Assembly (NCBI GenBank): GCA_950295325.1
Contig: OX485807.1
Coordinates: 23,781,666 to 23,841,665, forward strand
Length of the DNA: 60,000 bases
Source of the DNA: Polytrichum commune
Lineage: Eukaryota > Streptophyta > Polytrichopsida > Polytrichales > Polytrichaceae
Direction: 5' to 3'
Position numbers and translations under genes: made by a program. Positions 37,901 through 47,328 of this stretch are shown here, in pieces (position 1 is the stretch's first letter; the number at the start of each line of letters is the position of its first letter). The notes under the pieces were generated by a model that saw nothing but the letters and a program-made list of their open reading frames with translations, was not told where the DNA came from and made no database searches.

Positions 37901-38688
37901 GCATTACGCAAGATAGAGGAGTGGGTAACCCGTCGGAACTCCGCATTAGTACGACGCTAGTTACCAACAACCTCCCTCAACGCGAGACACAAACCGCAAT
38001 CACACGAACCATCAAGCACATCTTTGGGGCAGACAACATCGTGGGCATAAGTTTTGGCGCCAATAATCTACCCCACACCGATAAGCAAGCGGGATGGTGC
38101 CACATCCAATGTCTAAACGCGGCGGTTTACACGGGGTGGCTTAACAAGTCAACAATCATACTAGGGAGAAGAGTGGACTTCGTACCACACCGAGGGAGTA
38201 TCGATGGCACCGACCCTAACAACATGGCAATCCGACTTGCACACGCACCCATACGAGAGGCCATAGCAGACAAAGTTCAAGCCATGAACAACGCGGCTAA
38301 CCCCAACCTGCTAGTTACCGAACGACACCTCAACAAGATCATGAAGGACTTTGAAGACAAACTTGACGAAAAGTTTGGCGCTCTTACCACAACAATTAAC
38401 AATCACACCGACCGGCGCCTCGAGACTACAACGGCCACAATCATTCATCATACAACTCACCTCCAAACGCTCCTAGAAACAATTGCCCATGAATTCCAAC
38501 AATCCAACACTCGCATGCAAGGATTAATCAATGGGCTCGCCACCGCCGCCCCGGAAATCATGCAAAGGTCCATACCACCTCCAAACCCACAAGGACTCAA
38601 CATGACCGCCCCCCTTCCACTCCAAGCCCCCCCCCCCCGGGCTTCCATGACAACCCAACAATGCACCACCAAGGCCCCCCGCACTTAA
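31945..38688 (+). CDS. LINE ORF1, open in three segments around two solo LTRs
   Basis: Segments 31945-33572, 35148-36492 and 37495-38688 lie in one reading frame once each solo LTR and one copy of its 5-bp TSD are set aside: 1,389 codons including the stop. The first third is Pro/Thr/His-rich low-complexity sequence with a 7-residue tandem repeat of the HTQLSRP type. A strong-context ATG (CCACCATGG, 35287) gives a shorter 799-residue alternative. The last third holds two segments that look RRM-like: one around YEFMGLTKPELDKNFAFLTL, the next from LRISTTLVTNNLPQ to about GRRVDFVPH. Such folds are usual in LINE ORF1 RNA-binding chaperones. No CCHC knuckle was seen. It ends in TAA overlapping the ORF2 ATG. 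Whether the long 5' part is translated is uncertain. Confidence 0.7.
33247..33545 (+). repeat. 21-bp minisatellite inside ORF1 5' part
   Basis: About 14-15 tandem copies of a 21-bp unit close to CACACTCAACTCTCTCGCCC. The period is a multiple of three, so the repeat stays in frame and adds a 7-residue peptide repeat. The complementary strand is also open over the repeat, as expected from its composition. Confidence 0.9.
33573..35142. mobile_element. Solo LTR (family L1) in the outer LINE
   Basis: It starts TGTGAGGCC and ends GGGCTCACA, with ACATC on both sides (33568-33572, 35143-35147), the TG...CA ends and 5-bp duplication of LTR retrotransposons. I find no internal coding region and no second LTR in its 1,570 bp, so it is a solo LTR or possibly a non-coding LTR element. 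It has AT-rich stretches quite unlike the surrounding LINE and a minisatellite at 34158-34432. Confidence 0.8.
34158..34432. repeat. 28-bp minisatellite inside the solo LTR
   Basis: About 10 tandem units of 27-29 bp of two alternating types, CTGGCTCGGCCATGAACTTG and CTGGCTTCGGCCCTGAACTG with their tails, so a higher-order period of about 56 bp. This implies past unequal exchange or slippage within the LTR. Confidence 0.85.
36493..37489 (+). mobile_element. Solo LTR (family L2), forward copy, inside ORF1
   Basis: Starts TGTCGCAACCCTTGCTAG, ends GAGAGGTGCGCGACA, and is flanked by ACATC (36488-36492, 37490-37494). The ORF1 frame continues exactly across the insertion when one TSD is kept, so this is a post-insertion break of a previously open frame. 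A second copy of about 90% identity lies inverted at 43666-44648. Length 997 bp; no coding content of its own. Open frames here (for example at 37306) only run through it. Confidence 0.9.
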
Positions 38689-38690
38689 TG
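38686..38690 (+). promoter_or_regulatory. TAATG stop/start junction between ORF1 and ORF2
   Basis: The ORF1 stop TAA (38686-38688) shares its last A with an ATG (38688-38690) that opens the ORF2 frame. The RNA form, UAAUG, drives coupled termination-reinitiation in some non-LTR elements such as SART1. Here the role is inferred from the sequence alone. Confidence 0.6.
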
Positions 38691-39194
38691 AATAGTAGAC
38701 ACATAGGCTACCCTCAATGTCTCCTACTTTTTGTGTATTATGTTTTATGTTGTTTTTATAATAAAGAGGTCATACTCATATTTTGGTACACAATATTGTT
38801 GAGTGGACTTGCCTCTTATATAACCATGCACAAAACTTCACCCGGCACTAACAAAACATATATCCTTACATTTATTCTCCTCTTCCCAACAACACACATA
38901 CACACTAACCCCCCAACCCCCCACAATACAACACATCCCATAATATACACACAAAATACGCCTCACAAAGCTACCTACAATGTCCCCCTCCATAATCGCA
39001 CACCAATAAACCACACATCACATACACATACTAAGACCACCAAACTTACCACTACCTACATGATACCAACACACACACTATCAAACTCTCCAAAAAATCA
39101 CTCTATAATACTCACCGCCTACACCCATAATTCTAATTACTCCCATAGACCACACAATACAATATATACAACATACATACACAACATCTACTAA
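38688..39194 (+). pseudogene. Outer LINE ORF2 N-terminus with hydrophobic segments
   Basis: From the overlapping ATG the frame encodes two strongly hydrophobic stretches, one around CLLLFVYYVLCCFY and EVILIFWYTILLSGLASYI, and one around YILTFILLFPTTH, then Thr/His/Asn-rich sequence until a stop at 39192-39194. The second hydrophobic part aligns with the start of the inner LINE ORF2 (TNQTYTIIIALLIMTTHAHTN region), so it is a conserved feature. Membrane-spanning or signal-like segments ahead of a LINE polyprotein are unusual. The frame resumes downstream, still in phase, at the 2A-like motifs. Confidence 0.55.
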
Positions 39195-39893
39195 TGTAAT
39201 CATAGAAAGACCACCTCACACACACACAACCACCACCACCACATACCCAACACCCCATACACAAATCACAACAATGCAACCCACACAATCATCCCCATTA
39301 ATACAATAATACATATAGGCAACATTCACTACATAACACATACACACCATAAAAAGCCAAAAATTAAAACCATAACATATTACACTTGGAACAACTCTAC
39401 ACTCATAATACTACATGGAGACATCGAACTAAACCCCGGTCCGCTTTCTACCACACTCCTACTACGATGTGGGGATATCCATCCTAATCCGGGCCCCATG
39501 CCTAACCTATTACAAGCGCACCCCACCTCCCACAAAAGACGCCAAACAACATACTTTCTCCCATGCACAATCAAACTTCAACCGGAGTACCACCACTTAG
39601 CTAAAACATTCAAACCTCTTTTCTAAAATACGCACCCCTTACACAGACAAACAATAAACTCACTCCCATACCTATACAATTATATACAACAACATAATAA
39701 CCATCCCCCCCCCACGGATAATTTATGCAATGATTGTAACAATTAGCCCCTCAATTATAATATGCAACACGCATCTACAACAACAACCTACACAAGATTG
39801 GACAACTCAACTACTAGACAAAATGACAAAATTGACCAACCCACCGGAAAGATACATAAACACACCACATCCATATATACAATTCCGAAACAT
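39195..39893 (+). pseudogene. Outer LINE ORF2: two tandem 2A-like motifs and linker
   Basis: GDIELNPGP is encoded at 39417-39443 and GDIHPNPGP at 39471-39497, in one frame and only nine codons apart. The first fits the 2A ribosome-skipping consensus D(V/I)ExNPGP; the second has His for Glu. Downstream linker sequence (region around AKTFKPLF, then HPLHRQTINSLPYLYNY) matches the inner LINE but has a stop directly after FKPLF. The segment ends at the insertion of the TIR transposon. Confidence 0.75.
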
Positions 39894-40111
39894 CACGGGG
39901 AGGTCACTTAGTGCATTTTAAAAACGACGTGCGGCATAATATAGGGAGGATTAAAATCATTTGACATAAAAATTATAAAAAAATTCCAAATAATGAAGGG
40001 TCCATTAAAAGTACATAAGCCCATTACAAGTAAACTAGATAGGTATAAAATATGGGCCATTCCCTTTTAGTAAAAATAATATAGGGACTGAAAATAAGGA
40101 TCTTAGGATGT

Positions 40112-40888
40112 ATGTTTAGTAGAATCAATTTCGTACGCATGCCTCATGAGGGATGGATGAAAAATTACTCATCATTCATCCAAAAACGGATGAAATTAGA
40201 AGCCTCACTACATAGAACCGGAAAATTTTTGCCAACCGTAGAAGTTGATGGGCATTCCATTTACAAGTCAACGCTTGTCTCGCAACTCAATGGTAATGTT
40301 TTTCTATCCAAAGATAGATTAGCAAGAATTAAATATAGTATTCATTTCAACAACCATGATAATTGTCTCCAAGCAAGATCTTTATGTGGATCAAGTTTGT
40401 TATCTATAGGATCTGATTGTGGGGTGCATTTTGTCCAACGGAGCATAACAATGCTATTGTCAACTGTAAAATCCGTTGCCAAATGAAAAAGGGGACGTTC
40501 AATGACTGATGTTAAAGCTGGAAATGCTACTAACATATTGAACAGAATAGATCCCAGTTCATGGTGGGTGGGTAGGGTGCAGGCTATGCGGCGGCGCAAT
40601 GGGAAACAATTTGGAGTACTTAGGCAAGCGGTTGACCTCCTTGCTTGAACGGAGGAATCATGGAGGAGAAATCCTAATAATCCCCACATCGAAGTAATGT
40701 TGCAATATTATAGAAAATATCCAGGCCGTAACAAATTTAAGTATGATCACACGGATAGCAAATGGATTGATGTAGATTGCATTATATCTACGGTAACCAT
40801 GAGCTACAATTCTACAAATGAGGTGTACACTCTTGATAGGAATGATTCAGAGCAACTGTCCAAGTTTGTGACAGAACGAACTATCTAA
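40112..40888 (+). pseudogene. Unidentified protein of the nested TIR transposon
   Basis: One reading frame is open for 259 codons apart from two in-frame TGA codons (40484-40486 and 40646-40648). The translation looks like folded protein, with pieces such as TLVSQLNGNVFLSKDRLARI, SWWVGRVQAMRRRNGKQFGV and FKYDHTDSKWIDVDCIIST. I recognise no transposase DDE/D signature, BED finger or other named domain. It may be a decayed accessory protein or a captured host segment. Confidence 0.45.
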
Positions 40889-40982
40889 GATTCATGACCA
40901 AGCTTAAAGTGTTTCACACTATATGGTTTTGGTCTTCACTAGCATGAAAAGTGATTTTGATAAAGGATTTTTATGGAGCGGG

Positions 40983-41050
40983 TGTTGTGTTTGTGAACAC
41001 ACACACAATCTTGTTGTGTTTGTAAACACACACTCAATCATGTTGTGTTC
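40983..41050. repeat. Tandem short palindromes near the transposon 3' side
   Basis: GTTGTGTTTGTGAACACACAC and GTTGTGTTTGTAAACACACAC-like units follow each other, each nearly palindromic, with CAATC(A/T)TGTTGTG joining them. Subterminal repeats of this kind often serve as transposase binding sites; that role is inference. Confidence 0.5.
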
Positions 41051-41391
41051 AATCCTAATTCTTCTTTTTGTATTTTCACTTTAAGTTTTTGTACTTGGTT
41101 TTTGCAATGGTACGTAATTTTTATATTTTTTTGTTGCCATGCTTTTCCCATCACTTTTGCATTGCATACATTCTTAAATTCAGTTTTTTTAATTAAAAGG
41201 AATATAGACTACAAAAAATTTCAATGACATGGGCATTATAAGTAATGGTAGGGTATAAAAAATAGGCCATTTTAGAATATTATGTAATTATAGGGAGCTT
41301 TTAATTCGTGCCTTGGAGGTAAATACCCCCTAAACAAATACCCCTCCGCCGCACGTGGTACACAAAAATCCTACTGAGTGACCTCCCCGTG

Positions 41392-42434
41392 CGAAACATA
41401 TATAAAGATATAATCACCCCACCTAACACAATACACAATACACTATATGACTACATACACCAAAACCATGATTCATTCAACATTCAAAACTTACAAGAAA
41501 CATTCCCATACTTACCAAGATAATTATTAACTGAAGCACTAAGAGTCAACGAGCCCATAAATGAATACACACGTCCTAACCCCCCACCAATCCAAAATTC
41601 AACACCCTCGCACAACTCAACCCCACTAACTAGCCAAAATGCATACGCCATAACCTGGAACGCATCATAACTTAACACCGCCATGCCATGCCTCCAAGAT
41701 CTAATTATACATCACCAACAACCCCCATCAATCATCACCATACAAGAAACCAAATTATCCGCCACTAAATCTACAAAACACAAACAACGCCTATTCCCTC
41801 AATATAAATTCTTCTTTAATAATACACATAACATCACAAGGATCGCACGCCAACGGATGACATATAAAGGCTACAGAAGAGGCCTACTCCTACTAATTCA
41901 TAATAAACACGCATTCCTGGGTAACCTCTCCAAAATACCCACCCCCGCCGACATATCTCCGTTCCTCCAAATCACACGAATAGCAAATCAACCTTTACAA
42001 CCCTGGATTCTAATCAATCTATACATGCCTTCACATGAGGAGGACCTCCCTCTCATCCCCATCATACAAACCACTATAACTAATCAAATAGCCGCACACC
42101 CTAATCACACTTATATCCTATGTGGAGACTTCAATAGGGACATAGCTCTAATTGGAAGACAAGATGACCAACAAACCACACCACCACAAACGGAAGACCA
42201 TAATTGGCGCTCATTTACAACCGGCCTTGAATTATCATACGTCCCTACAAACACAACATTCTCAAGACAAGGAGGCCATAACTACACACAAAACAGCTTA
42301 ATAGATGGATTCTTCATTAAAAACCCCCCAAAACCAACAGTACACCTCAACTACAAACCAAAATATTCAGCTAAACTCCGACCATTTACCCATACAACTA
42401 CACATTCCCCCAAATACACTAATCGCCAAATCTC
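41392..42434 (+). pseudogene. Outer LINE ORF2: APE endonuclease domain
   Basis: The APE domain nicks target DNA for target-primed reverse transcription. Visible landmarks are ITWNAS at the start, IQETKL with its catalytic Glu intact (41746-41748), INLYMPS, CGDFNRD and SLIDGF. The terminal SDHLPI is present but out of frame with the rest, after a shift near 42380. A stop replaces a Ser codon in WNASSLN, and another precedes it. About 83% identical to the inner LINE at the DNA level by eye, with most changes silent. It is cut by the inner LINE insertion at 42434. Confidence 0.8.
42424..42434. repeat. Left TSD of the inner LINE (11 bp)
   Basis: CGCCAAATCTC here and at 53319-53329. Joining the outer LINE across these points aligns without a gap to the matching stretch of the inner LINE (about 47190-47265), so the outer 5' and 3' halves were one element. 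Confidence 0.9.
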
Positions 42435-42954
42435 GGTTCCCAGATGCGACCGGTAGGCATATATAGACACTTAAGAAACCAACCCTAGCTAAAGAAAGCT
42501 CCATGGTGACGATCGAGATTCGGAGTGAGAATTGACTCGTCGACAGTCAATTTTGGAACAGTTTGGGTGATTGGGCCATCATCATGCATGGTTTGAACTC
42601 ACTTGAAGGAATCTATCATATCGAATGGTGTTCCATCGGGTTGTTTTATTAAATCCACGGCGGCTTGATTAAAATTGCGACGTTTCTAACTTGATGTTCC
42701 GGTCCAGATGAGATATGAATGCCGTGTTCCATCCTTGGATTCCACTGACGACAAATTTTCGATTGTGATGTGTTTTTGGTGATGACGCAAGAACAGAGAG
42801 AGAGAGAGAGAGAATGGGAATGTTTGTTTGTCAGGAGTTTAAGTTTGGGGTGACTTTGAGCGTGACGTTTGATAAGTGACGTTTGGAGTGGACAGCTTGT
42901 TTGATGGACGAGAGACAGACAATTGGTACCTAGGAGGAGAACTCTTTAAGTGTC
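42435..42954. other. Extra 5' segment of the inner LINE, not LINE-like
   Basis: These 520 bases lie inside the TSD yet share nothing visible with the outer LINE and lack its A+C bias. They include (GA)n at about 42794-42814. On the minus strand a short frame (27 codons) and a donor-like CAAGTGAGTTC are seen, as in a gene leader. AGACACTTAA near 42472 recurs inverted near 42950. This may be a 5' transduction or template-switch product, or another small insertion. Confidence 0.4.
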
Positions 42955-42977
42955 TTATGGCAGGGGAAGGATAGGCG

Positions 42978-43665
42978 ATGGCGGAGCCCAGGAGAGCCCC
43001 CGAAGGAGCGGCAAGAAGAACCCACGACCACCCACAAGCCATCGAGCGCAGGAAGGAGGCACCCCGACACACACAACATCGACCAGATCTGGTCGCTGAA
43101 GAATGCGAAACCAAGATCTACTGCTTACCGGGAAAGAGAAATGGCAGAGGCGAGCAGACCAAGCGGAGACATAACACCAACCACCGAAGAGCAACCAATG
43201 CTGGAAACCGAGATGACAGCGCCGAACAGGTTAAGCGGCGACACAGCAGACACACCGGACAAGACAAGAGGCATCGAAAAGCAGATCCAGATCTGGACGA
43301 AGAATGGGACTCAAGGGCAGAAGCGCCAACACCAACACAGATTCTCGACATTCTCTTATTAGTTATATTCATAACAAGGGTGCTCTTAAGCACCAACACC
43401 AACTTGTGTGGATACACACACCATAATGCCCACCCACCAATATCCTCCTCCATAAGATACCCACCAATCTACTGCCCTCCAATCCCAACTCGCACAATAC
43501 AACCCCTAAGCAGTCACTCGTCCACCTCAAGAAAATACACACTAAGCTGCCATCACTCACTGTCAACGCCTCCAGCAAAGGATCGCCACCCTCTTGCAAC
43601 TACCCACCCTCTAAGCCACCATCAAGACCCATCCTCGCGGCTGAAACGCCCTCCTCCTCCGCCGA
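42978..43665 (+). pseudogene. Inner LINE 5' open frame (ORF1 N-terminal type)
   Basis: From ATG in good context (GCGATGGCG) the frame is open for 229 codons until the solo LTR. The start is Arg/Glu/Ala-rich (MAEPRRAPEGAARR), later Pro/His/Ser/Thr-rich like the 5' part of the outer ORF1. The run near 43380-43560 shares order and words with outer 32385-32480 (for example ACACTAAGCT). No domain is recognised. Confidence 0.5.
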
Positions 43666-44648
43666 TGTCGCGCACCTCTCCATGAGGAGTGCCCGAAACA
43701 CCATGGGCACAAGGGGGACCCCGGAGTGACACCCGGGACTTGTGGCGCCGTTGGTGAGAGGGCCCAAGTGATCCTAGTGTGGGTGAGGGCCCCGGGCGTT
43801 GGGAACGCCTCCCACCCACAAAGACTAGGAGGCATGAGGGTGAGGCCATGAGCTATGCGTAGCTCATGGCGTGGTGATTCTAGAATGCTCAAGATCACCT
43901 CAATCGGAGGTGTGAGCTAGGAGTTATGGCCATTTGAGTGGGGTGCTGTCCCGGGACAGCGCCCTGGTACAGCAGTGCCTGGGAGTGATTCCCGGGACTG
44001 CCAAGGTTCAAACAGGCATAACTTCCTCAAGACTTGCCCGAATGGGGCAAGCGAGGAGTCCATCGGCATCTACGTGAAGCGTAGATGAGGATGGAGTGGT
44101 TGGTTGTTATGATCAGACATCATACAAGGAAGTTATGATGGTCTGAAGCTGCTGGAGGGGGGGGGGGGGGTTCTAGGCCCAGCAGCTAAAGGAAAATGTC
44201 CACTTGGCCCCAACTCTTGGTAGAGAGACAAGAGGTTGGTTGACGGTGGGGTAGGGGCTCCGTGTAGAGTCCTAGAGGCTTATATGAGTGAGGTGGTGTG
44301 GCCTCACCCACCCGAGGCCGAACGGCACGGCCTCCATGGGCATTGGCCCATTGTGAGGCCATAGTTGCCTAGTATGGTTCGGGTTGTTGTAGTGTTGCTC
44401 CGGCAACGCGATGATCAACATAGGATTGGACTTCCATGGATGGAAGTCCACATTGGGGAAATGGGTTACCGATTAAGGGGTGAGTCTTGAAAGCAAAGTA
44501 GGAGGGTTGGTTCCCTCCTATGAACTATTGGTCCGGGGTAAGAGGAGCTATCCATTAGCATGGCGGAATGCGAAGGGTTAGCGCTCGTAACCTTTGCTAG
44601 AAACGAAAATTGGCAAGATTATTAAGGGACCTAGCAAGGGTTGCGACA
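43666..44648 (-). mobile_element. Solo LTR (family L2), inverted copy in the inner LINE
   Basis: The reverse complement starts TGTCGCAACCCTTGCTAG and ends GAGAGGTGCGCGACA, matching 36493-37489 throughout at about 90%. Flanks GCCGA and ACCGA agree at 4 of 5 positions, so the TSD has one change or the two sides come from recombination. A poly-G run (about 13) at 44158-44170 replaces a shorter run in the other copy. Confidence 0.85.
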
Positions 44649-44687
44649 ACCGAGTAAGTTACCACCAACATTGCCATCCACCCCAAA

Positions 44688-45203
44688 ATGGCCACAATAG
44701 GAGTAAAATCTCCCACATACACGTTCAAATACAAAACTACACCATCTACCAACCAAACCTACACTATAATAATTGCACTTCTCATCATGACAACACACGC
44801 ACATACCAACCTTCTAAACCACCACCACCTAAACAACAACCTATATGCAAACCACAACAATACAACCCACATAATCATCCCCATCAATATAATAACATAT
44901 ATAGGCAACATCTACTACATAACACACACACACCACAAAAAACCAAAAACTAAAACCATAACATATTACACTTGGAACAACTCTACACTCATACTCTTAC
45001 ACGGAGACATTGAATTAAACCCGGGGCCCCTCTCAACCATCCTCAAAAATCTTCCCAAAGAATACATACAACGACAAAAACACTACTTTATCCCAAATAC
45101 CCTAACACTCAAACTTCAATACGCCCACCTTGAAAAGTTATTTGAACCCCACTTAAACAACAACACCCCAACCCCCAAAATGCCTCCGTCTCCCAAGAAC
45201 TAA
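44688..45203 (+). pseudogene. Inner LINE ORF2 N-terminus with 2A-like module 1
   Basis: The frame starts with MATIGVKSPTYTF and a hydrophobic stretch (TIIIALLIM) aligned to the outer copy. It then runs through Asn/Thr/His-rich sequence to YYTWNNSTLILLHGDIELNP with the GP pair completing the motif (GDIELNPGP, 45003-45029). A trailing segment with KEYIQRQKHYFIPNT and KLQYAHLEKLFEPHLN ends the module before a stop at 45203. The same layout recurs in module 2. Confidence 0.7.
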
Positions 45204-45310
45204 CACACATAAAAAACCACTCCTCACTCCTCTCAAACTACCCCATACACCACCAAATATATGCCCTTATCATAACATATAACCCACTACCACAAATATG
45301 TAATCAAAAA

Positions 45311-45694
45311 ATGACTCCAATTATAATCTTCATAACACATAAAAGCACCATCTGTCACACAACCCACACCCACCCCAAACATCCAAAAACTAAAGTTCCA
45401 CACTACTATACATGGAACAACTCCATAATCATATTACTAGGAGGAGACATACACACAAACCCGGGCCCACTTTCCCACACTCTAAACACTCTCCCACATG
45501 CACACACACAAAGACAAAAACAATCCCTCATGACTAACACAATTATGTTCAAAATACTCTATAAACTCCTAAAAGAAAAATTTAAACCTTACCCAAACCA
45601 TCACATTTCAAACTCATACACACCACCAAATTCCACCCCCCTTCACACGAACCAATATAAACCAATCACGCAAAAATCCAACCAAAAATCATAA
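45311..45694 (+). pseudogene. Inner LINE ORF2: 2A-like module 2
   Basis: A diverged repeat of module 1: HYYTWNNSIIILLGGDIHTN leads into PGP (GDIHTNPGP at 45443-45469), followed by HAHTQRQKQSLMTNT and KLLKEKFKPYPN. About half the residues match module 1, so an ancestral module of about 100-150 codons was duplicated. This module is missing from the outer LINE. Confidence 0.7.
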
Positions 45695-45873
45695 TTAAAC
45701 ATAACAATACAACACCATACTCAACTACATTTATTCATTTTACAATGCGGTGACATCCACCCTAACCCAGGACCTATGCATGACCTACTAAAAACACACA
45801 CCCTGACCACAAGAGAAGACAAACAACATATTTCCTACCAAGTACGATCAAATTCCACCCAGAATACCAACAC
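45695..45873 (+). pseudogene. Inner LINE ORF2: 2A-like module 3 (GDIHPNPGP)
   Basis: A third motif is encoded at 45749-45775, in the same frame as module 2 but after a stop. It lacks the YYTWNNS lead and is preceded by LHLFILQC. It aligns with the second motif of the outer LINE. A one-base shift downstream moves the coding frame to that of the APE-containing segment. Confidence 0.7.
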
Positions 45874-47328
45874 TTGGCCGAAACATTCAAACCTCTTTTC
45901 CAAAACACACATCCGCTACATACACAAATAATACACTCCCTCCCATACTTGTATAATCACATACAACAATATAATCACCATCCTCCCCCAAGGGTCATCT
46001 ATGCAATAGTCGTAACCATTAGTCCCTCCACTCTAACATGTAACACACTCCTACACCACCAACCAATACAAGAATGGACATCTCAACTACTAGAAAGAAT
46101 GTCAAGATTACAAAACCCACCAGATAGACACATAGATACCCCACACCCATATACACAATTTTGTCATATATATAAAGACACTATCACCCCTCCCAACACA
46201 ATACACAAACAATTATATGATTATATACATCTAGACCATAACTCCGCTAATATAGAAAAATTACAAGAAAAAATCCCATATCTACCACGACAACTACTAA
46301 TGGAGGCACTAAGATATAACGAACCTATAAATGAATACACACGTCCCAACCCCCCCATTACTTATCATTTATCACTCTCGCCCAACCCGGTCCCGCTAAC
46401 TAGTCAAGAATCATACGCCATAACTTGGAATGCCTCCTCACTAAACACTGTCATGTCATGTCTACAAAAACTAATCACGGACCCCCAACAACCCCCATCA
46501 ATCATCACCATTCAAAAAACCAAACTTTCCGCTACTAAATCCACAAAATATATACAACACCTATTCCCTCAATATAAATTTTTCTTTAACAACACATACA
46601 ACATCACAAGAATCACACGCCAACGAATGACATATAGAGGATATAGAGGAGGATTACTACTACTAATACACAACAAACATGCATTTCCAGGCAATCTTTC
46701 CAAAATTCCCACCTCCGCAAACATATCCCCATTCCTCCAAGTAACGCGCATAGCAAACCAACCTTTACAATCATGGCTCTTAATTAATTTATATATGCCC
46801 TCGCATGAGGAGGACCTACTTCTCATCCCCATCATACAAACTAACATCACTCATCAAATAAATACACACCCTAATCACGCATACATCCTATGTGGAGATT
46901 TTAATAGAGACGTTGCTTTGATTGAAAAACAAAGCGACCAACAAACCACACCGCCACAACCGGAAGATTATCTTTGGCGATCCTTTACAACCAACCTAGA
47001 ACTAACATACATCCCGACAAACACAACATTTTCAAGGCAAGGAGGACATAATTACACACAAAATAGCCTAATAGATGGATTTTACATCAAAACCCTACAT
47101 AACCACCAATTCACCTCAACTACAAATCAAACAACACACCTCAATTCCGATCATCTACCTATACAACTCCGAATACCCCCAAACACACTTATAGCAAGAG
47201 AACCAATCACAACCCCTGACCACCACCTAGGATACTCAACCCTATACCCAAGGAAAACCTATAAACCTTCCACACCAAATTCTTCGAGGACAACTCAAAT
47301 CAAATCGACGAGCTCATACAATTGTTAG
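45874..47328 (+). pseudogene. Inner LINE ORF2: linker and APE endonuclease
   Basis: One 485-codon frame. After a linker of about 170 residues (FKPLF to SLSPNPVPLTS), the APE domain starts at SYAITWNASSLN. Its landmarks are IQKTKL, where Lys (46516-46518) replaces the catalytic Glu seen in the outer copy, then RGGLLLLIH, INLYMPS, CGDFNRD (about 46891-46911), SLIDGF and SDHLPI (47146-47163). All other expected metal-binding and catalytic residues are present. The Glu change would be expected to abolish nicking. The true start lies upstream; this frame has no ATG at its 5' end. Confidence 0.85.

Larger units (their letters stand above)
39894..41391 (+). mobile_element. TIR DNA transposon nested in ORF2 (8-bp TSD)
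   Basis: Left end CACGGGGAGGTCACTTAGT pairs with the complement of the right end CACGGGGAGGTCACTCAGT, and weaker complementarity continues to about 42 bp. The target CGAAACAT is duplicated on both sides (39886-39893, 41392-41399), and the inner LINE shows the empty-site sequence, proving the insertion. Length 1,498 bp. An 8-bp TSD suggests hAT or P; the termini do not settle it. It shares end sequence with the foldback element at 20147-24052. Confidence 0.9.
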
